From Pseudomonadota bacterium (GTDB taxonomy: Bacteria > Pseudomonadota > Gammaproteobacteria > Pseudomonadales > Halieaceae): 39,066 nucleotides of DNA. Made by a program: the position numbers and the translations under genes. Below the pieces are notes generated by a model. That model worked only from the letters and a program-made list of their open reading frames with translations, searched no databases and was not told the DNA's origin. The stretch's first letter is position 1, and each line of letters begins with the position of its first letter. The stretch covers positions 1-39,066 of the forward strand of contig JAUVBI010000003.1 of NCBI GenBank assembly GCA_030591305.1. The letters run 5' to 3'. Shown piece by piece: positions 19,010 through 26,672 of this stretch.

Positions 19010-20641
19010 CTAGTCGCCGATTGTCCAGCCGGAGGTGATCGGGTAACGCCGGTCGCGGCCAAAACCCCGCTGGGTAATCCGTATTCCCACCGGTGCCTGA
19101 CGGCGTTTGTATTCATTCAAATCCACCAGGCGCAATGCTCGCTGCACCTGCTCCCTGTCCATCCCCATGGCGATAATTGCCTCAGCGCTATAATCGCGCT
19201 CCACATACAATTCCAGAATTTTGTCCAGGATGTCATAGGGTGGCAGGCTGTCTTCGTCTTTCTGGTCGGGAGCCAATTCTGCCGAGGGAGGCCGGTCGAT
19301 AACCCGCTGGGGGATACAGGGCCCCAGGGTGTTACGGTAGCGGCATAATGCAAACACCATTGTTTTGGGCACATCCTTAAGCACGTCCAACCCCCCCGCC
19401 ATATCGCCGTACAGGGTTGAATAGCCCACAGCCATCTCACTCTTGTTGCCCGTGGTCAGCACCAGGGCACCTTTCTTGTTGGAAATGGACATCAGAAGAA
19501 CGCCTCTGCACCTTGCCTGCAGGTTCTCCTCAGTTGTATCGGGTTTGGTGCCTGCAAATTCGTCGGCCAGGCTGGCCATAAAAGCCTCATAAATAGGCTC
19601 AATCGAAATGACTTTATGAGATACACCCAGAGTGTCCGATTGCTCTGCGGCATCTTCGACACTCATCTGAGAGGTGTAACGAAACGGCATCATCACTGCT
19701 TCCACCCGTTCCGCGCCCAGTGCCTCTACCGCAATGGCGAGTGTCAGGGCAGAATCTATACCTCCGGACAAACCCAGCACCACACCGGGGAAATGGTTTT
19801 TATTGACGTAATCGCGCACACCGAGAACCAGGGCGCGCCAGGTAGATTGTAGCTGGCTTTCCTCGACCACCACATCCATCCCGGAAATAGCGGCGGGTAT
19901 CTGGGCAAAGTCTATCTGCAAGGAGTATTCAGCCTCCTCAAAATGTTCCGCCGTCGCACTGAGCGTGCCATCGGCAGAAACAACAAAAGAGCCTCCATCG
20001 AAAACAAGCTCATCCTGCCCGCCTACCTGGTTGACGTAGACAATGGGAAAGCCACCCACTTTCGCCTGCCTTGAAACCAGCTCTCGGCGCTCGCTCTGCT
20101 TGCCCAGATGATAAGGAGAGGCGTTAAGGTTAATCATCAACTGGGCGCCGATAGCTGCGGCCTGTAGCGTTGGAGACTCCTCCCAGATATCTTCACAAAT
20201 ACTCAGTGCAACATTGACGCCCTCAATAGCAACAACACAGGGGTGCTCGCCAGCACAGAAATAGCGTTTCTCGTCGAAGACCTGGTAATTTGGCAGATGT
20301 TGTTTACGATACTCAGCGATAATGCGACCGCGATGGAGAACCCCCGCGACATTATAAAGAGCACCCTCCTCCTTGCGGGGATAGCCAATTATCACGTAGG
20401 CCTCGGCGGGTACCTGCTCACATATTTTCTGCAATGACTGCTCTACACGCAATTTTATGCTGTCGCGCAACAGCAGATCTTCCGGGGGGTAACCGCACAA
20501 GGTGAGCTCGGGAAACACTACGACGGGCGCGTGATGTTGCTCCGCTGCACGCCTGACGGTAGCAATTATTTTAGCTGTGTTACCACTAAAATCTCCCACC
20601 AACGTATTCATCTGCGCCATCACGATGTTAAGAGTCGTCAT
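19010..20641 (-). CDS. nadE: NadE, glutamine-dependent NAD+ synthetase
   Basis: Amidates nicotinate adenine dinucleotide to NAD+ in the cytoplasm, using glutamine. The N-terminal nitrilase-like glutaminase domain (about 1-260) carries the triad E45 (FPELTLCGYPP), K113 (YRKQHLPNY) and C149 (LSICEDIWE). The C-terminal synthetase domain has the ATP loop SGGIDS at 292-297. Its 543 residues are normal for this two-domain form. It lies between bamD and pilS, which are adjacent in P. aeruginosa, so it is an insertion relative to that order. It is divergent from pilS. Confidence 0.94.
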   Translation of the reverse strand: MTTLNIVMAQMNTLVGDFSGNTAKIIATVRRAAEQHHAPVVVFPELTLCGYPPEDLLLRDSIKLRVEQSLQKICEQVPAEAYVIIGYPRKEEGALYNVAGVLHRGRIIAEYRKQHLPNYQVFDEKRYFCAGEHPCVVAIEGVNVALSICEDIWEESPTLQAAAIGAQLMINLNASPYHLGKQSERRELVSRQAKVGGFPIVYVNQVGGQDELVFDGGSFVVSADGTLSATAEHFEEAEYSLQIDFAQIPAAISGMDVVVEESQLQSTWRALVLGVRDYVNKNHFPGVVLGLSGGIDSALTLAIAVEALGAERVEAVMMPFRYTSQMSVEDAAEQSDTLGVSHKVISIEPIYEAFMASLADEFAGTKPDTTEENLQARCRGVLLMSISNKKGALVLTTGNKSEMAVGYSTLYGDMAGGLDVLKDVPKTMVFALCRYRNTLGPCIPQRVIDRPPSAELAPDQKDEDSLPPYDILDKILELYVERDYSAEAIIAMGMDREQVQRALRLVDLNEYKRRQAPVGIRITQRGFGRDRRYPITSGWTIGD

Positions 20642-20739
20642 AGTTTTTCTCGGGGCTTGTGTTTTGAAAAAGTGAAGGGTGTTACGTCACTAGCGCGCAA
20701 TGATAGCATAGCGGCCCTGGCAAACTTTGTTGAATAAAT

Positions 20740-20777
20740 ACAGTATACGTAGTTCCCGCTGTAAATGGGTATACTGT
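20740..20777. promoter_or_regulatory. inverted repeat upstream of pilS
   Basis: Perfect nine-base arms ACAGTATAC (20740-20748) and GTATACTGT (20769-20777) are 20 bases apart and end eight bases before the pilS start. The right arm contains TATACT, a possible -10. It could be an operator or a leader hairpin; the function is unknown. Confidence 0.35.
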
Positions 20778-20784
20778 CAACACA

Positions 20785-22407
20785 ATGCGCCCCGCCATAC
20801 TAACAAAGCCAAGCTCCAGAACATCCAGCAAACAGAACCTGACCCTGTTTCGTATCTATGTGGTCTATCGTTCTCTACTCTCGGTTGTTTTATTGATCAT
20901 GATGATCAGCCCCGATACACGGCAATTAGTGGGCATTTTGAACCCGTCACTGTATGTGGGAATGGCCCTGGCCTATCTCGCGACAAGCGTGCTGCTCATG
21001 GGCTCTCTGGCTACCCGCTTGAAGCTCAATCAGAACCGACTGTTTATTGTATTTCTGATCGATATTGTCGCTATTACGGTACTCGCGGACACCAGTCGCG
21101 GCATGGCCGGTGGCCTGCCTATTCTGCTGGTAATTTCGGTGGCGGCGAGTGCCATCATGATTGGCAATCGGACTTTGGCCACGCTGATAGCAGCTTTGAG
21201 TGTAACGGCTACACTACTGGACACCCTGCATCTCATTAGCCTCGGGGAATTGACCCTGAACGCTCTCTTCCCGGCGGGGTTATTGGGCATACTCATTTTC
21301 GGCGTGTCACTATTGATGCAGGGTGTTGCCAGCCGTCTCGGCCAAGCAGAGGAACTCGCGCGGGATCGCGCCAGTGACCTCTATGACCTGCAGCGGCTCA
21401 ATGAGCAAATTGTACAGCACATGCAGACGGGCATTTTACTGGTTGGTGACGACGGTACTGTTCGGGTCATGAACAAGGCCGCTGGCAGTCTTTTGATTCC
21501 CGACCGGCCCGTGGGCGTGGAGCATGGTCGTCAGTTGGCGGACTACAACGCGGAGCTGGCCTATCAATTTGAACACTGGAAAAATACACGGCTGCACAGA
21601 ACCAGGCCCTTTTCAGTCATGGACGGCGCCCCCATGGTCATCGCCAATTTTCGAGAGCTACAGCCCAGCTCCAACCATGAGTCACTGGTATTTGTGGAGG
21701 ACTACACACCGATTACCCAATACGCACAATCACTGAAGTTAAGCTCACTGGGGCGCCTTAGCGCCAGTATCGCACATGAAATACGCAACCCGCTGGGAGC
21801 TATAAGCCACGCTGCTCAGCTGATGCAGGAATCACCTAGGCTCTCAGAATCTGACAAGCGTATGGCCGATATTATTCTTAAGCACTGCGGCAGGGTAAAC
21901 CAAATTGTTGAAAGCGTTATGCAAATATCCAGCCGGGATGCACCTAAGCCTGAGTATCTCGTTTTGGGTGCATGGCTGGAAGAAACTGTCGCGGCCTATT
22001 TAAAAACACTAAACCGGCCCGCGGAGATCACCGTAGATTGCGACTATAAAGAATTACTGATCGAGTTTGACCCGGAAAATCTTCAGCGGGTTTTGGGCAA
22101 TCTATTGGACAACGCCCTGCGCCATAGCAAGCTGGCCACGGGAAAAGAAACTGCGCGAATAGAAGTGAGCCTGGACTTTTCTTCGCATCAATGCCTAATG
22201 GACGTGATAGACGCCGGGACAGGTGTTCCACCGGCAGACCAGACCAAGCTTTTCGAGCCGTTTTACACGACAGTTCAAGAGGGCAGCGGCATGGGTTTAT
22301 ACTTGTGCAAGGAGCTGTGCGAAATAAACAATGCCAGCCTCGACTACGTCCCCACACTGCGGGGCGATAGTTGTTTTCGAATAACAATGATCCAAAGAGC
22401 CGTATAA
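20785..22407 (+). CDS. pilS: PilS, sensor histidine kinase of pilin expression
   Basis: The membrane sensor partner of PilR. In P. aeruginosa it senses pilin in the membrane and controls sigma-54-dependent pilA transcription. The N-terminal part has six hydrophobic helices (about residues 22-190), typical of PilS. A PAS domain follows (about 205-310). HisKA has the phosphorylated H331 in SASIAHEIRNPLGAI. HATPase_c has NLLDNALRHS and GSGMGLYLCKEL. It is 540 residues long. pilR starts 18 bases downstream. The motif set is intact, so it should be an active kinase. Confidence 0.93.
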   Translation: MRPAILTKPSSRTSSKQNLTLFRIYVVYRSLLSVVLLIMMISPDTRQLVGILNPSLYVGMALAYLATSVLLMGSLATRLKLNQNRLFIVFLIDIVAITVLADTSRGMAGGLPILLVISVAASAIMIGNRTLATLIAALSVTATLLDTLHLISLGELTLNALFPAGLLGILIFGVSLLMQGVASRLGQAEELARDRASDLYDLQRLNEQIVQHMQTGILLVGDDGTVRVMNKAAGSLLIPDRPVGVEHGRQLADYNAELAYQFEHWKNTRLHRTRPFSVMDGAPMVIANFRELQPSSNHESLVFVEDYTPITQYAQSLKLSSLGRLSASIAHEIRNPLGAISHAAQLMQESPRLSESDKRMADIILKHCGRVNQIVESVMQISSRDAPKPEYLVLGAWLEETVAAYLKTLNRPAEITVDCDYKELLIEFDPENLQRVLGNLLDNALRHSKLATGKETARIEVSLDFSSHQCLMDVIDAGTGVPPADQTKLFEPFYTTVQEGSGMGLYLCKELCEINNASLDYVPTLRGDSCFRITMIQRAV

Positions 22408-22425
22408 CAAAACAGTGAAGCATCA

Positions 22426-23808
22426 ATGACACAGCAGAGCGTACTAATTGTAGATGACGAGCCGGACATCCGGGAACTCCTGGATATTACACTGGCCAGG
22501 ATGGGTTTAGAGACACACTGTGCTGCCACCCTGGGCGAGGCCATAAAAAAGGTTGCAGAAATACAACCCAGCCTCTGCCTCACAGATATGCGATTACCCG
22601 ATGGCAACGGAATTACCCTGGTGGAACACATACAGGAACATTTTCCGCATATTCCCGTGGCCATGATTACCGCCCACGGCAGCGTGGAAACTGCCATTTC
22701 AGCACTGAAAGCCGGTGCTTTTGATTTTATCAGCAAGCCGATTTCATTGGACAGCCTGCGGAAGCTTGTTAACACAGCCCTGAAACTGGAAGGCGATACC
22801 AGCATTGCCAGTTCGGCGGTAAGTCAAGACCTTATAGGCTCCGCGCCGGTTGTCCAGACACTGAGAAAGCAGATAGCAAAGCTGGCCAGAAGCCAGGCAC
22901 CCGTACATATAATGGGGGAGTCCGGTAGCGGCAAAGAAGTAGTTGCCCGCCTGATTCACAACAATGGCCCCAGGGCCACCGGTGCTTTTGTCGCCGTTAA
23001 CTGCGGCGCTATTCCCCCGGAGTTGATGGAGAGCGAATTATTCGGCCATGTAAAAGGCAGTTTTACCGGTGCCACACAGGACAAATTGGGATTATTTCAA
23101 GCCGCTTCAGGGGGCACACTGTTCCTCGACGAAGTCGCAGATTTGCCCCTGGCAATGCAGGTTAAATTACTGCGCGCAGTACAGGAAAAAGCCGTGCGGC
23201 CGGTTGGTGCCAGCGAAGAGCAAGCCACTGACATACGCCTGCTCAGCGCCACCCACAAAGACCTGGCAATGGAAGTTGAGGAGGGGCGTTTTCGCAAGGA
23301 CCTGTTCTACCGCATAAACGTTATTGACCTGCATGTACCCAGCTTACGTGATCGCATTGATGATTTGCCGGAACTTGCGCAGGCCATACTGCAAAGAATT
23401 GCCGCTGAGAGTGGCAACGACCATGCTCACCTAGCCCCCTCCGCGATAGGGGCGCTGAGTGAGCACGACTTCCCGGGCAATGTCCGCGAACTGGAAAATA
23501 TACTTGAAAGGGCCTTGGCCCTGTCAGATGGCGAGGAGATTAGCGCCGATGATTTTCAGTTTTCAAGAGGAGCCACTGCGCCGCGACAAGCTGAGTCAAC
23601 AAATACTGGCGGCGGCAGTAGTAACGCGGATAGGCCTGTAACCGAGGCCTATGGCGATATGGAGGCCTACCTGGAAGATGTGGAGAGGCAGATTATCAGC
23701 ACCGCCCTTGAGGAGTCGCGCTGGAACAAGACCGCTACCGCCAAACTGTTGGGGGTTAGTTTTCGCAGTTTGCGGTATCGGTTGAAGAAGTTGGGGTTGG
23801 ATGAGTAG
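22426..23808 (+). CDS. pilR: PilR, sigma-54-dependent response regulator
   Basis: An NtrC-family activator, 460 residues. The receiver domain (1-120) has the phosphoacceptor D54 in LCLTDMRLPDG, with D10/D11 and K104. The AAA+ domain has Walker A GESGSGKE (about 164-171) and the sigma-54 contact loop GSFTGA (211-216); serine in place of alanine is usual in PilR. A C-terminal Fis-type helix-turn-helix (TATAKLLGVSFRSLRYRLKK) binds DNA. It forms an operon with pilS. The first minor pilin gene follows after 143 bases. I did not find a convincing sigma-54 promoter in that gap. Confidence 0.94.
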   Translation: MTQQSVLIVDDEPDIRELLDITLARMGLETHCAATLGEAIKKVAEIQPSLCLTDMRLPDGNGITLVEHIQEHFPHIPVAMITAHGSVETAISALKAGAFDFISKPISLDSLRKLVNTALKLEGDTSIASSAVSQDLIGSAPVVQTLRKQIAKLARSQAPVHIMGESGSGKEVVARLIHNNGPRATGAFVAVNCGAIPPELMESELFGHVKGSFTGATQDKLGLFQAASGGTLFLDEVADLPLAMQVKLLRAVQEKAVRPVGASEEQATDIRLLSATHKDLAMEVEEGRFRKDLFYRINVIDLHVPSLRDRIDDLPELAQAILQRIAAESGNDHAHLAPSAIGALSEHDFPGNVRELENILERALALSDGEEISADDFQFSRGATAPRQAESTNTGGGSSNADRPVTEAYGDMEAYLEDVERQIISTALEESRWNKTATAKLLGVSFRSLRYRLKKLGLDE

Positions 23809-23951
23809 CCGGCGAAGACATACCCGGCACTGAGAAAAATCAACCGTTTATCGACAAAACAGTATCGCCTGTCAGTCAGTTATTGCTATACACATCACAC
23901 CTGCTAGCCTGTAGATTCGAGTAGATTTGCTTTAATGCGAACAGGGGATGC

Positions 23952-24359
23952 ATGACAACCACAACCACTGGCGGCAAACAACAGCACGGTTTTACCTTGA
24001 TAGAATTGATGATAGTGATATCCATTGTCGCTATCTTGCTGGCGGTTGCCCTACCCGCATACCAGAATCAGGTCATGCGCGGACATCGGGCCGCTGCGCA
24101 ATCCCAAATGCTGGATATCGCCAATAGGGAGCAGCAATACCTGCTCTCGAATCGTGCGTACATAGACCATACCGCCATGGCGGGCACTGGATTTACGCTG
24201 GAAACAAGAGTTTCTGACCATTACACCTACGCGATTGTAGTGGGCACTGGGACTGTCCCAACCTACACCATCACTTTCACGGCCACAGGCAAACAAGCAA
24301 AAGATGGCAACCTGAGCCTCAACAGTGAGGGGGTGAAACTCCCATCTGAAAAATGGTAA
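23952..24359 (+). CDS. pilE: PilE-type minor pilin, set 1
   Basis: A 135-residue type IV prepilin. A 13-residue leader ends HG|FTLIELMIVISIVAI, with phenylalanine at +1 and glutamate at +5. The body resembles PilE-type minor pilins (REQQYLLSNRAYIDH). The protein contains no cysteine at all, whereas the set 2 PilE has a C-terminal disulfide pair. A good ribosome site (ACAGGGG) precedes the ATG. It opens the rightward minor pilin cluster; in the common gammaproteobacterial order pilE is last instead. pilV overlaps its end by seven bases. Confidence 0.85.
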   Translation: MTTTTTGGKQQHGFTLIELMIVISIVAILLAVALPAYQNQVMRGHRAAAQSQMLDIANREQQYLLSNRAYIDHTAMAGTGFTLETRVSDHYTYAIVVGTGTVPTYTITFTATGKQAKDGNLSLNSEGVKLPSEKW

Positions 24360-24952
24360 TAGCCAATGACGTAAGTTCAACCCAGTCCCAGCGCGGCGCG
24401 CTGATGATCGAAGTGCTGGTAACCATAGCAATTCTCGCTATTGGCTTAATGGGCCTGTTGCAAATGCAAACGCGTTTACAAAAGTCCGAGGTGGAATCCT
24501 ATCAACGCACCCAGGCTATTATTTTGCTCAATGATATGGCCAGTCGTATTACCACCAATCGCAGGGCAGCAGCCACTTACGAAACTCCGAACCCTGCCGC
24601 TGACTTTCTGGGTGCAGGCATGACCTGCCCGGTGGCCAATACAACGTTACAACACAGGGATACAGCCGAATGGTGTAATGCACTGCAGGGCGCCGCTGAG
24701 CAAACTACCACCAATTCCAAGGTGGGGAGCATGATTGGTGGGCGCGGCTGCATCGAAGACATAGGTAGTGTCAGCGCACCGCAGTACCTGCTTACAGTGG
24801 TCTGGCAGGGGCTAACCCCAATTGCCACGCCACCAGCTACTATTGCCTGCGGCAAGCAAGCGACAAATATTTATGATGATGCCGACACAGACTGCATTAA
24901 TGACCTGTGTCGCCGCTATGTTTCCACCATTGTGCGGATTGCCACCTTATGA
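24353..24952 (+). CDS. pilV: PilV-type minor pilin, set 1
   Basis: A minor pilin of 199 residues with the prepilin site RG|ALMIEVLVTIAILAIGLMGL. The +5 glutamate is present and the helix has the GLMGL turn typical of PilV/GspI-like proteins. Minor pilins such as PilV prime pilus assembly and sit at the tip. The C-terminal half is rich in cysteine (at least six), which suggests disulfides. Its ATG overlaps the end of pilE, and its stop TGA overlaps the pilW ATG, so the genes are translationally linked. Confidence 0.85.
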   Translation: MVIANDVSSTQSQRGALMIEVLVTIAILAIGLMGLLQMQTRLQKSEVESYQRTQAIILLNDMASRITTNRRAAATYETPNPAADFLGAGMTCPVANTTLQHRDTAEWCNALQGAAEQTTTNSKVGSMIGGRGCIEDIGSVSAPQYLLTVVWQGLTPIATPPATIACGKQATNIYDDADTDCINDLCRRYVSTIVRIATL

Positions 24953-26130
24953 TGACAGCTCATAAAATTCGCCTCTGTACTACGGGTATAAAAATACACC
25001 AGCGTGGCCTCAGCTTAGTTGAACTTATGATTGCCATGGCTTTGAGCCTGATTATTGTTGCCGCCATTGCACAGCTTTTCGCCAGCATGTCTCGCGCCAA
25101 TCAGGAAATGGCCAAGACCAGCAGCCAGATTGAGAATGCGCGATTTTCCATGCAATTTATAACCAACGACCTTGTTCATGCGGGGTACTGGGATAGTTTT
25201 GTCCCTGAGTTTGATGATTTAACTTTTGACGACATTGTACCAACGGATTTCCCCGTTAATGTACCCGACCCCTGCGCGACAGCTAACTTTCCATTATCAG
25301 ACAGCGTTTTAGATCAACTGATCGGCCTGCCCATCCAGGTCTACGATGAGGATGACGTGCCTACTGACTGCGGCACCCTTTTCCCAGACAGACAGGAAGA
25401 CACCGATGTACTGGTCGTGCGTCATGCCAACACCTGCGTACCCGGTGATGCCAACTGCGAGGCCGATATCTCCGGGAAATTATATTTTCAAGCTTCCAAC
25501 TGCGACACAGAACTCGACAGTGTTGTACTTCCCAACCCTCTCAACCCTAATTACGCATTTGATCCAAACGGGCATACGCGAACGCAGATTGACTGCTCAA
25601 CCCCGGAAAGCAAGCGTAAGGTCATCCAGAATATCTATTATATTCGCGACTACGCCGTAACGCTTGGCGATGGCATCCCCACGCTGATGCGTTCCGAATT
25701 CGACCTGGTTAGCGGCACCTTGGCACAGCAACCCGCCGTGGCGCTGGTTGAGGGGATTGAGCAATTTCGGGTTGAGCTGGGTATCGATAGTTTCGGCGAT
25801 GGAGGTGTAGCGGTTGACCCCAACCAGGCCATTGACTGGGCTGACGAGAACAACCTAACCACTCCACAAAACAGGGGCGACGGCATTCCCGATGGCACGT
25901 TTATACACTGCGGCGCCGGCTGCACAGCGTATCAACTGGCCAATGTAGTTACGGTAAAGCTGTATATCCTGGCGCGAACTGATATTGCCACACCCGGCTA
26001 CACCGACACCAAGGACTATAAACTGGGCAGCGCCCCAGCTATAGGTCCCTTTAACGACAGCTTTAAACGTCATGTGTTCAGTACCACAATCCGCCTGCAC
26101 AATATCGCCGGCCGGAGGGAAACCCCATGA
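24949..26130 (+). CDS. pilW: PilW-type minor pilin, set 1
   Basis: A large minor pilin of the PilW family, 393 residues from the ATG at 24949 that overlaps the pilV stop (ATGA); an in-frame ATG follows at once. The frame is open further upstream but that part lies within pilV. The prepilin site is QRG|LSLVELMIAMALSLIIVAA with glutamate at +5. The mature part is long, acidic and has several cysteines, as in PilW proteins that help anchor the tip complex. It is about 50 residues longer than the set 2 PilW and shows only family-level similarity to it. Confidence 0.85.
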   Translation: MMTAHKIRLCTTGIKIHQRGLSLVELMIAMALSLIIVAAIAQLFASMSRANQEMAKTSSQIENARFSMQFITNDLVHAGYWDSFVPEFDDLTFDDIVPTDFPVNVPDPCATANFPLSDSVLDQLIGLPIQVYDEDDVPTDCGTLFPDRQEDTDVLVVRHANTCVPGDANCEADISGKLYFQASNCDTELDSVVLPNPLNPNYAFDPNGHTRTQIDCSTPESKRKVIQNIYYIRDYAVTLGDGIPTLMRSEFDLVSGTLAQQPAVALVEGIEQFRVELGIDSFGDGGVAVDPNQAIDWADENNLTTPQNRGDGIPDGTFIHCGAGCTAYQLANVVTVKLYILARTDIATPGYTDTKDYKLGSAPAIGPFNDSFKRHVFSTTIRLHNIAGRRETP

Positions 26131-26633
26131 TCACCCTACAGTCACCTGGACATCAGCGGGGTGCGATAACCATTCTCATCGCCATGATTATGCTAATAGT
26201 GATAACTGTGATGATAACTACTGCGTTCTCCCTCAGCACGATAAACCTGAAGGCAGTTGGCAATGCCCAGGTTCGCGAAGAGGCCCTCGCCGCGGCACAA
26301 GTCGTTATTGAACAAGTGGTATCGTCGCCCTTCGCCCTGGACCCAAACGCCGCAGCGGTAAGCGGCCAGCCCATAGATATTTACAACGGCCTTATTGATG
26401 GAGACGAGTACCTGGTAGACCTCGCTGTGCCGCGCTGCGTGCGCGCGACCCGGGCTGCTGTCACTACATCCAGCAGCGTAACGCTACCCGGCATGTCGGC
26501 AGTTTCCGTCTACAACACAATCTGGGAACTGGATGCCACGGCAACCGAAAGTACCACCGGCGTAAGGGTGCAGATTATCCAGGGCGTTCGAGTCTTATTA
26601 AGCGAGACAGAGAAAAATGCAGTATGTAATTAG
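26127..26633 (+). CDS. pilX: PilX-type minor pilin, set 1
   Basis: A 168-residue protein with a leader ending QRG and a long hydrophobic helix (AITILIAMIMLIVITVM). The +5 position is leucine rather than glutamate, as in the PilX of set 2. PilX-type pilins act with PilY1 at the pilus tip. The ATG overlaps the pilW stop (ATGA). pilY1 follows after 39 bases. Recognition rests on the helix, the position between pilW and pilY1, and the downstream sequence style (NAQVREEALAAAQ), which matches PilX. Confidence 0.78.
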   Translation: MITLQSPGHQRGAITILIAMIMLIVITVMITTAFSLSTINLKAVGNAQVREEALAAAQVVIEQVVSSPFALDPNAAAVSGQPIDIYNGLIDGDEYLVDLAVPRCVRATRAAVTTSSSVTLPGMSAVSVYNTIWELDATATESTTGVRVQIIQGVRVLLSETEKNAVCN

Positions 26634-26672
26634 CCCGAAGAATTCGGTGCTGCTCATAGCTGGGAGTCGAAA

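Noticed and set aside
23809..23951. A sigma-54 promoter between pilR and pilE of set 1
   Set aside because: GGCAC and TTGC words occur but never at the required ten-base GG-GC spacing.
24907..24948. An upstream start for set 1 pilW
   Set aside because: It lies inside pilV and would put a cysteine-rich segment before the leader; the ATG overlapping the pilV stop is more natural.
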